Shown: positions 35,669 to 40,438 of the stretch, piece by piece | How positions within the stretch are numbered: position 1 is the first letter of the stretch | Layout of the letters: each line of letters begins with the position of its first letter | Assembly (NCBI RefSeq): GCF_030068445.1 | Contig: NZ_JAQPOK010000160.1 | Span: 1 to 40,438 of the forward strand | DNA: 40,438 bases | Direction: 5' to 3' | DNA from: Roseofilum halophilum BLCC-M91 | Lineage (GTDB): Bacteria > Cyanobacteriota > Cyanobacteriia > Cyanobacteriales > Desertifilaceae | The notes under the pieces: model-generated | The model's input: only the letters and a program-made list of their open reading frames with translations | What the model was told of the DNA's origin: nothing | The model's database searches: none | Made by a program: the position numbers and the translations under genes

Positions 35669-35776
35669 CTAGGGTAGGCGAGTTATCCATTGCACGAATA
35701 AAACTCCAATCGTTAGAGTCACGGCCGTTTGCAGTAGGTATATCATTGTCCAGCGTAAAACTTGAGAAATTCCCAT
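35669..35776 (-). CDS. putative 35-residue single-helix membrane protein
   Basis: ATG at 35776 follows a full Shine-Dalgarno GGAGGT by 7 bases. The product begins MGISQVLRWTMIYLLQTA, continues VTLTIGVLFVQW and ends ITRLP. It is one hydrophobic helix with a basic/aromatic N-terminus, the size and shape of the small photosystem and cytochrome b6f subunits. It matches none that I know (not PsbI, M, X, Y, T, PetL, G, M, N, PsaM or Ycf12). No homology evidence; the call rests on the ribosome site and composition. Confidence 0.5.
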   Translation of the reverse strand: MGISQVLRWTMIYLLQTAVTLTIGVLFVQWITRLP

Positions 35777-35844
35777 GAGCGTGACCTCCAAAGTTAATGT
35801 GCGATACAGGGATTCATCTCACCCTCAAGAACCCTAAAGAGGGT

Positions 35845-36051
35845 TTAACGAAGAGATTGATGGGTGGTTGATAAGGAAGTCTGTTCATAGGTTCTCTCAC
35901 TAGGTGATTCGGGTATATTTTGAGAGGATAGCCTGGTGATGCCTATCCGCAACACGGTTGACAGGGTAACCACGACCATTAAGCTCAGGGTAGCGGTTGG
36001 CAGGAGGGAGATAAACTGAGGTTGATTTCTTTTCACAATGGTTGTACCCAT
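35845..36051 (-). CDS. putative small membrane protein
   Basis: 68 residues from ATG 36051, which has GGA 5-6 bases upstream. One hydrophobic stretch (FISLLPTATLSLMVVVTLSTVL) is followed by a polar Ser/Thr tail. It lies 68 bp upstream of the 35-residue ORF on the same strand. A small hairpin (AACCCT-CTTT-AGGGTT) follows the stop. The reading frame stays open upstream to about 36290; GTG 36123 and an unusual CTG at 36210 are other possible starts. A shorter plus-strand frame overlaps it. Whether this is a gene is uncertain. Confidence 0.35.
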   Translation of the reverse strand: MGTTIVKRNQPQFISLLPTATLSLMVVVTLSTVLRIGITRLSSQNIPESPSERTYEQTSLSTTHQSLR

Positions 36052-36303
36052 CAATTCCAGTCGGATGGTTAAGCCCAAGGTTACTGAAGGATTGAAAAGA
36101 AATACATCACCCATTCGTATCACCCAGTTGGGTGAATTGGGGAGAATTGAGAGTCGATTGGAGAGCGATCGCCAAATTCTGGTAATCAGCCTCGGTATTA
36201 CTGTTTCCAGGGAGATACCTCCTGAGTCCCCGTTGCCTTCATAGTTGAGAAAACGGATAAGCCACTCAGGTATTATGCCCTAACTTTCAGACCGATTTTT
36301 TAA

Positions 36304-36375
<72 letters not shown>

Positions 36376-36387
36376 TCACAGTTTCTT

Positions 36388-36417
36388 AATGTACCCCTAA
36401 CCCTAGGGTTTTGTCAA
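36388..36417 (-). promoter_or_regulatory. tRNA-Asn promoter with palindromic spacer
   Basis: On the minus strand: TTGACA (36417-36412), 18 bases, TACATT (36393-36388), placing the start a few bases before the tRNA at 36375. The spacer contains the 12-bp palindrome AACCCTAGGGTT (36399-36410), which could be a protein-binding site. Confidence 0.65.
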
Positions 36418-36478
36418 GCCTTTTATCCAAACTTTTTTTTGGGAGCGATCGCCATGCCATCAAGAACCCGATCCCACT

Positions 36479-37030
36479 CTAATAGGGTAACCCCATCCGC
36501 AAAGCCATTAATCGCTCTTGAGCCGAGGCATCCAGCCCATGGAAGAGAGAAGAACGAGAAACTTTTTTCTTCGTTTTCCGTTGCTCATGGAAGACAGTTT
36601 TACTATTGCTCACCTCCTGAGCCAACCGACTTGCTGACATCCATTCCGCTCCATACCCTACCACCGTCATTTGTTGAGCGCGATCGGAAGTCGCCACCAT
36701 CAAGCGCTTTTGATATTTTTCAATCGAGCGACTAAATTTAGCACAGGCAATCTCAATATAAGAATCCGCCGTTTGCCCAAAATTCGTGTAATACACAGAC
36801 AACAGATCAGTAACCACTTCCCGATGACTGGGAGTGTGCTGCAAATGAGCATCAAACACAATCCGGGTATCATAGCCCCGGAAAGCACTATAGTTAGTCA
36901 AAATCTCGATCAGTTGCTCGCGAGCAACCTCTAGGCCTTGGCGATCGCGAGTTGCTTGCAAATCGCTCCAAGCACCAATAATGTTATAACCATCAACAAA
37001 CAAAATAGCAGCAGTTCGGGGTCGGGACAT
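36479..37030 (-). CDS. NYN-domain endoribonuclease, YacP/Rae1 family
   Basis: 183 residues. Begins with the metal-binding strand AAILFVDGYNIIGAWSDL, then IVFDAHLQH, and TADSYIEIACA with further acidic residues, then LMVATSDRAQQ. In Bacillus, YacP/Rae1 cuts mRNA in the ribosomal A site; activity of the cyanobacterial members is by homology only. The tail (GLDASAQERLMALRMG) is a conserved-looking C-terminal helix. It lies about 60 bp upstream of the tRNA-Asn promoter and is read the same way. Confidence 0.85.
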   Translation of the reverse strand: MSRPRTAAILFVDGYNIIGAWSDLQATRDRQGLEVAREQLIEILTNYSAFRGYDTRIVFDAHLQHTPSHREVVTDLLSVYYTNFGQTADSYIEIACAKFSRSIEKYQKRLMVATSDRAQQMTVVGYGAEWMSASRLAQEVSNSKTVFHEQRKTKKKVSRSSLFHGLDASAQERLMALRMGLPY

Positions 37031-37289
37031 GGGTCTTAATCGTCAATTTTCAGTTCCGGATTTGGGCATCTTAAGATAGTATAGTGGCATGATGCTGGCA
37101 TCGTCGTGTCTCAATAGCGATCGATAAACCATTAATCCCTTATCGGGTAACGGTTTCAGAGATTTAACATTGAATAACAGAACTTCAGCCAGAATCACTG
37201 TCAATCCAGACAGCTTAAACCCTCAGTGAGTTCCCTAGGAATCTTTCCTGAGCGTTTACCCCATTACTAACCGTGAAGGAGTGAAACGG

Positions 37290-37742
37290 ATGAACAAAAT
37301 AGCAGCCTTCATTGGTGCGTCACTCATCCTCCTAATACCAGGAAAAACGGTTTTGGCCCAAGAAGCTCAATCCGAAGGCCGTCCCGTTTGTGAAGCCGCC
37401 CAAAAACTCGCTCAAAGTCCTCAAGGTGCAGAACAAACCGTTCGAGGCATTGTGCGCAGTATCGTTGGCGATATGGTAACCCTGGAATTAGCCAGTGGTG
37501 AAGTGCGTACCGTCTATCTTGACCGCAGAGAGCGGGGATTCATCGGCAATATTTTAGGAGCTGATGTAGTCGTAACTCCCGTTTTCTGTAATCGAGTTTC
37601 TCTTTATCGGGAAGCCCCACCCCCCGCGAGAGCCTTTAATATTCCTTCCTTACCTCCCCCGCCACCCCCGCCGAGTCTTCCCCCTCTCAATCCTCCACCC
37701 CCACCGCCACCCCCGGCTCCGTTATTACCTCAAACCTGGTAA
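37290..37742 (+). CDS. secreted protein with proline-rich tail, unknown function
   Basis: 150 residues from ATG 37290; AAGGAG is placed 8 bases upstream, which decides against the in-frame GTG at 37281. A signal peptide ends near PGKTVLAQ. Residues about 30-110 are a small beta-rich domain (VRGIVRSIVGDMVTLELASG, then EVRTVYLDRRER) with two cysteines that could form a disulfide. The last 40 residues are mostly proline runs, as in cell-wall-spanning linkers. No family recognised beyond cyanobacterial hypothetical. A strong terminator follows. Confidence 0.8.
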   Translation: MNKIAAFIGASLILLIPGKTVLAQEAQSEGRPVCEAAQKLAQSPQGAEQTVRGIVRSIVGDMVTLELASGEVRTVYLDRRERGFIGNILGADVVVTPVFCNRVSLYREAPPPARAFNIPSLPPPPPPPSLPPLNPPPPPPPPAPLLPQTW

Positions 37743-37789
37743 TTTCTTTCTGGTGTGGATAGCGAGGAAGACTCTTCAACCTCAAGAAC

Positions 37790-37820
37790 AAAAAGCGAGA
37801 CACAAACTGTCTCGCTTTTT
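37790..37820 (+). terminator. rho-independent terminator
   Basis: AAAAAGCGAGACA pairs perfectly with TGTCTCGCTTTTT around a 5-base loop (CAAAC), with the T tract within the stem. It lies 47 bp past the stop of the proline-rich gene. Being symmetric, it could also stop transcription from the right. Confidence 0.92.
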
Positions 37821-37838
37821 GTATGGTTTCTAGAAAAA

Positions 37839-37873
37839 CCATTACCGCGCTTCGCGCGGCAGAAGCGTAATGG
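37839..37873. repeat. nested GC-rich hairpin
   Basis: The outer arms are CCATTAC/GTAATGG; the inner arms CCGCGC/GCGCGG have a 3-base loop. It is followed by CCCATTA-type short repeats (GGGTAATGGGC). It lies in the 323-bp gene-free stretch 37743-38065 and resembles dispersed cyanobacterial palindromic elements. Confidence 0.7.
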
Positions 37874-37998
37874 GTAATGGGCAGAACCGATCAAAAGTCA
37901 GCCACCCCTGTTTTATGGGTGAGTCAGTGGCAAGAGTCATCTTTCTCCGCTTAACCGAACTTGATATGACAAGTGTTGAACCAGATTTGATATAACAA

Positions 37999-38046
37999 CA
38001 GCGAGCAAGATGTTTGTCCTGCGGACACGCTACGCTACGCACTCCT
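37999..38046 (-). repeat. interrupted half-unit of the 75-bp repeat
   Basis: CAGCGAGCAAGATG (37999-38012) and GCACTCCT (38039-38046) match the reverse complement of the first hairpin of the array unit. A CG-rich segment with repeats of the type TACGCTACGC lies between them. It ends about 20 bp from the L,D-transpeptidase stop. Confidence 0.7.
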
Positions 38047-38065
38047 TTATTCCCTCATTTGAAAT

Positions 38066-38662
38066 TCACGGTTCCACAATGACTTGGGTTCCCACTTCCA
38101 CTTTCTCGTAAAGGGCAATCACATCCTTGTTAAACATACGGACACAGCCATGGGAAACAGCATGACCAATGGAATCCGGGTTATTGGTTCCATGAAAACC
38201 AACTTGAGTTTTGCCATCTGTCCAAAAGCCCACCCATCGGGGGCCGAGGGGATTATCGGGCCCGGGGCCGATTTTGTTGCCTGTCCATAGGCTTAAAAAA
38301 ATCGGATCGACTTCCATATTAAAAACTTCAAAGTCTCCTGTGGGGGTTTCCCATCCCTCTTTACCGACGGCTACGGGATAGCTGGCCAGCTCTTCATCTC
38401 CTTTATAAACATAAACCCGCCGTTCTCCGAGTCTCAAAACCAGATGCACTGGAGTTTGGCCCGGTAGATATTTGGCCGCTTCTCCTAGGGCAGGAACTTG
38501 GGGAACATCTTGAATGAACGGCAGTTCAACCAGCAGGGGAGAAGATTCCGAGTTTGGGGGAACTTCTCCTTCTAGGGCCTGGGTCGGTTGCATGAGTAAG
38601 GGCGAGAGAATGCTCAAACCGATCGCCGTTAAAGGGTGAATCGTTGACCGTCTGTTTTTCAT
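38066..38662 (-). CDS. L,D-transpeptidase (YkuD domain)
   Basis: 198 residues, with an N-terminal hydrophobic signal segment (about 9-29). The YkuD catalytic motif is complete: His157 (GFHGTN), Ser170 and Cys173 in HAVSHGCVRM. The fold's start is LVLRLGERRVYVYKGDEEL. These periplasmic enzymes make 3-3 peptidoglycan cross-links or attach proteins to the wall. No LysM domain is present. It is transcribed alone. Confidence 0.92.
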   Translation of the reverse strand: MKNRRSTIHPLTAIGLSILSPLLMQPTQALEGEVPPNSESSPLLVELPFIQDVPQVPALGEAAKYLPGQTPVHLVLRLGERRVYVYKGDEELASYPVAVGKEGWETPTGDFEVFNMEVDPIFLSLWTGNKIGPGPDNPLGPRWVGFWTDGKTQVGFHGTNNPDSIGHAVSHGCVRMFNKDVIALYEKVEVGTQVIVEP

Positions 38663-38763
38663 AATGTTGCCTGACTTGATGCTCTAAGGTTGATCGATGG
38701 GAGGATTAAGGGGCTTGATGTACCGCAATTGTAATCGGAAGCTGGGAAAATTTCACCCTAATT

Positions 38764-39453
38764 TTAAGAGTTCAAATGGGTAGCCATTAAACGATTTTTT
38801 AACCGTTGGGGGTTTCCTTGGTCAATTACCTGGCCTTGATCGAGCAAAAATGCACCATGACAGTGGTCGAGTTCGTCGAGTCGATGGGTAACCCATAGGG
38901 CGGTGATTCCCCGTTGGATCACCAGGTTTTTGACTTGGATCACCAGTTCCAGTTGGGCTTCCCGGTCTAGGAGGGCGCTGGGTTCATCGAGAAGGAGAAC
39001 TTTACAGTGGCGGGCGATCGCCCCAGCAATGGCGATTCTCTGCTTTTGGCCGCCACTGAGAGCATAAATGGGCCGTCGTTTGAGATGTACCAGATTGACC
39101 GCTTCTAGAGCTTCGTCAACCCGGTGTTGGACTTCCTGGAGCGGGAGTTTTTCTTCCACGAGACCAAAGGCAATATCGGCTCCGACGGTGGGCATCACCA
39201 GTTGATGATCTGGATTTTGAAACACAAATCCCACGGGGGATTCCAGATGGATCTGACCAGACTGAGGATGAAGCAATCCTGCCAGACTTCGCAGGAGGGT
39301 TGATTTACCACTGCCATTGGTTCCCAGAAGCATCCAGAATTGTCCTTGGGGGACTTCTAAGGAACAGGCTTTGAGAACAGATTGGCCGGAGGGCCAAGCA
39401 AAAGAGAGATTTTGAACGTGAATTCCAGGAGGGTTATGAATGGCTCCAGTCAT
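38764..39453 (-). CDS. ABC transporter ATPase, CbiO/EcfA-like
   Basis: 229 residues. Walker A GTNGSGKST (44-52), Q loop FQNPDHQLVMP (78-88, the form typical of cobalt/ECF-type ATPases), signature LSGGQKQR (132-139), Walker B VLLLDEPSALLD, switch His190. It powers import of a metal or vitamin with an EcfT-type membrane partner; no such gene lies nearby. Substrate not decidable. Confidence 0.9.
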   Translation of the reverse strand: MTGAIHNPPGIHVQNLSFAWPSGQSVLKACSLEVPQGQFWMLLGTNGSGKSTLLRSLAGLLHPQSGQIHLESPVGFVFQNPDHQLVMPTVGADIAFGLVEEKLPLQEVQHRVDEALEAVNLVHLKRRPIYALSGGQKQRIAIAGAIARHCKVLLLDEPSALLDREAQLELVIQVKNLVIQRGITALWVTHRLDELDHCHGAFLLDQGQVIDQGNPQRLKNRLMATHLNS

Positions 39454-39522
39454 TTATTTAGATCTCTTGCATAAGTGGCGAGAAAATGAATGGCAAGGCA
39501 GCAATCATATCTTGGTATGACT

Positions 39523-39550
39523 ATTGCCTATTGCCTTTTGCCTTTTGCCT
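39523..39550. repeat. CCTTTTG short tandem repeat
   Basis: CTATTGCCTATTGCCTTTTG followed by CCTTTTGCCT, with a 7-base period, the same family as at 23384-23402. It lies between the ABC ATPase and UPF0367. Confidence 0.8.
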
Positions 39551-39566
39551 GACTTCTGCAAGAAGT

Positions 39567-39836
39567 CTATTGGGTGACGGCGAAGAATCCAGGAGGTCTA
39601 CCCGAAGCGGCTGTGGTTCCGGTTTTCTCAGCTTTTTGGACGGCGGTGATTTCGCTGCTGAGAAGGGCAACGGTTTTTTCGGTTTGGCGATCGCACTTGA
39701 GTTCAACCACCTGGGATTCCGAGGAGCGCATGGCTTCTAGAATCTGGGCATAGAGTCCTTGAGCGTCTTCTTCAGATTTGCGCTCGACAGACAGGGGAAT
39801 GGGATTATTCCTTAAGACAACATCAATCACGTACAT
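39567..39836 (-). CDS. UPF0367 family protein
   Basis: 89 residues from ATG 39836 (MYVIDVVLRNNPIPLSVERK); an in-frame start at 39848 adds 4 residues. The core VELKCDRQTEKTVALLSSEI and the end VQKAEKTG match the cyanobacteria-specific UPF0367 family, of unknown function. The last 20 residues are variable and Gly/Pro-rich. It is divergent from psbD. Confidence 0.8.
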   Translation of the reverse strand: MYVIDVVLRNNPIPLSVERKSEEDAQGLYAQILEAMRSSESQVVELKCDRQTEKTVALLSSEITAVQKAEKTGTTAASGRPPGFFAVTQ

Positions 39837-39935
39837 AGGGTGAAGCAAGAATTTGATTTATTTAAGTTTAGTATGTCAGATTCTCCAGATTTTCCCATTT
39901 TTACCGGCACTCCAGTGGAGGTCAAGATGGAAAAA

Positions 39936-39964
39936 TTGATCATTTCCCTTATAATCCTTATAAT
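39936..39964 (+). promoter_or_regulatory. psbD promoter candidate with twin -10 boxes
   Basis: TTGATC (39936-39941), 17 bases, TATAAT (39959-39964). A second perfect TATAAT (39950-39955) arises because CCTTATAAT is repeated directly with a 9-base period. It lies about 120 bp before the psbD start. Confidence 0.55.
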
Positions 39965-40084
39965 TAAGTAAAGAATCGTAAACTAGACTGGCCAAAGTCA
40001 CCGTTTTCTGCTTAGAGCGGTTGGCTCAAACGTCAGCTAGGGCGCGATCGCAATCATTATGAAAATTTTGGAGAACATCGCTTT

Positions 40085-40438
40085 ATGACAATCGCAGTCG
40101 GACGCGCCCCCAGCGAAAGAGGATGGTTTGATGCCCTCGACGACTGGCTAAAGCGCGATCGCTTCGTCTTCATCGGATGGTCAGGACTCCTCCTGTTCCC
40201 CTGCGCCTACCTCGCCATCGGCGGTTGGCTCACCGGAACCACCTTCGTCACCTCCTGGTACACCCACGGACTCGCCTCCTCCTACCTCGAAGGCGCGAAC
40301 TTCCTCACCGTAGCCGTATCTTCTCCCGCAGACAGCATGGGACACTCCCTGCTCTTCCTCTGGGGGCCAGAAGCCCAAGGAAACTTCGCTCGCTGGTGTC
40401 AGCTCGGTGGACTTTGGCCCTTCGTCGCTCTCCATGGA
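40085..40438 (+). CDS. psbD: photosystem II D2 protein, 5' part
   Basis: The first 118 of about 352 codons; the right edge of the window cuts it. Begins [20 protein letters not shown] and runs through the first membrane helix (about 32-54) to LHG, where His117 is the known ligand of the accessory chlorophyll ChlzD2. D2 forms the photosystem II reaction-centre heterodimer with D1. GGAG lies 11 bases before the ATG. Codon use is strongly biased to C-ending codons, as in highly expressed genes. psbC usually follows and overlaps psbD, but that is outside the window. Confidence 0.98.
   Translation, partial: MTIAVGRAPSERGWFDALDDWLKRDRFVFIGWSGLLLFPCAYLAIGGWLTGTTFVTSWYTHGLASSYLEGANFLTVAVSSPADSMGHSLLFLWGPEAQGNFARWCQLGGLWPFVALHG

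Noticed and set aside
36038-36244. 68-codon plus-strand frame overlapping the small membrane ORF
   Set aside because: No ribosome site. The minus-strand frame has a membrane helix and better start signals, though neither is certain.

Overview
The window is cyanobacterial chromosome. It carries psbD (photosystem II D2, cut by the right edge), psbI, a Psb32-like gene, a CrtH carotenoid isomerase, a LabA-like gene and the cyanobacterial UPF0367 family. The palindrome GCGATCGC (HIP1), a hallmark of many cyanobacterial genomes, is scattered through most of it. Short repeats of the CCTTTTG and CCCATTA type and Npun_R2821/R2823-family transferases suggest a filamentous (oscillatorialean or similar) lineage, but I cannot name a genus.

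Layout. 1-520: an array of 75-bp tandem repeats, each with two hairpins. 0.5-8.2 kb: heme A synthesis (ctaA, ctaB), Lnt, psbI, two proteins of unknown function, upp and crtH. 8.3-17.4 kb: a TPR protein, an orphan Tat-type solute-binding protein, lepA, a small RHH-like protein, two tandem histidine kinases (the second lacks the sensor half) and an alpha/beta hydrolase. 17.7-21.2 kb: metG, a labA-like gene and lptC. 21.3-34.1 kb: a surface-polysaccharide region with a methyltransferase, four to five glycosyltransferases, a sugar-nucleotide epimerase, two Npun_R2821/R2823-family transferases, an intact sulfotransferase, a sulfotransferase remnant, and an MBOAT O-acyltransferase beside an SGNH/AlgJ-like protein. 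34.3-40.4 kb: Psb32-like protein, UspA, two doubtful small membrane ORFs, tRNA-Asn, a YacP/Rae1-type NYN protein, a proline-rich secreted protein, an L,D-transpeptidase, a CbiO-like ATPase, UPF0367 and psbD.

How the genes fit together. The 29.5-34.1 kb minus-strand genes are packed with gaps of 7 to 14 bases in the order glycosyltransferase, sulfotransferase, MBOAT, SGNH. This reads as one operon that builds and decorates (sulfates and acylates) an exported glycan. By eye, about 27.1-34.5 kb holds only one HIP1 site and is AT-rich, while the rest of the window has one roughly every 0.7-0.9 kb, so this part was probably acquired separately. I found no CRISPR array, no transposase and no defence system. 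The most interesting items are the atypical polysaccharide island with its broken sulfotransferase behind a near-consensus promoter, an inverted repeat that would bury the start codon of one transferase gene, and the hairpin repeat family.
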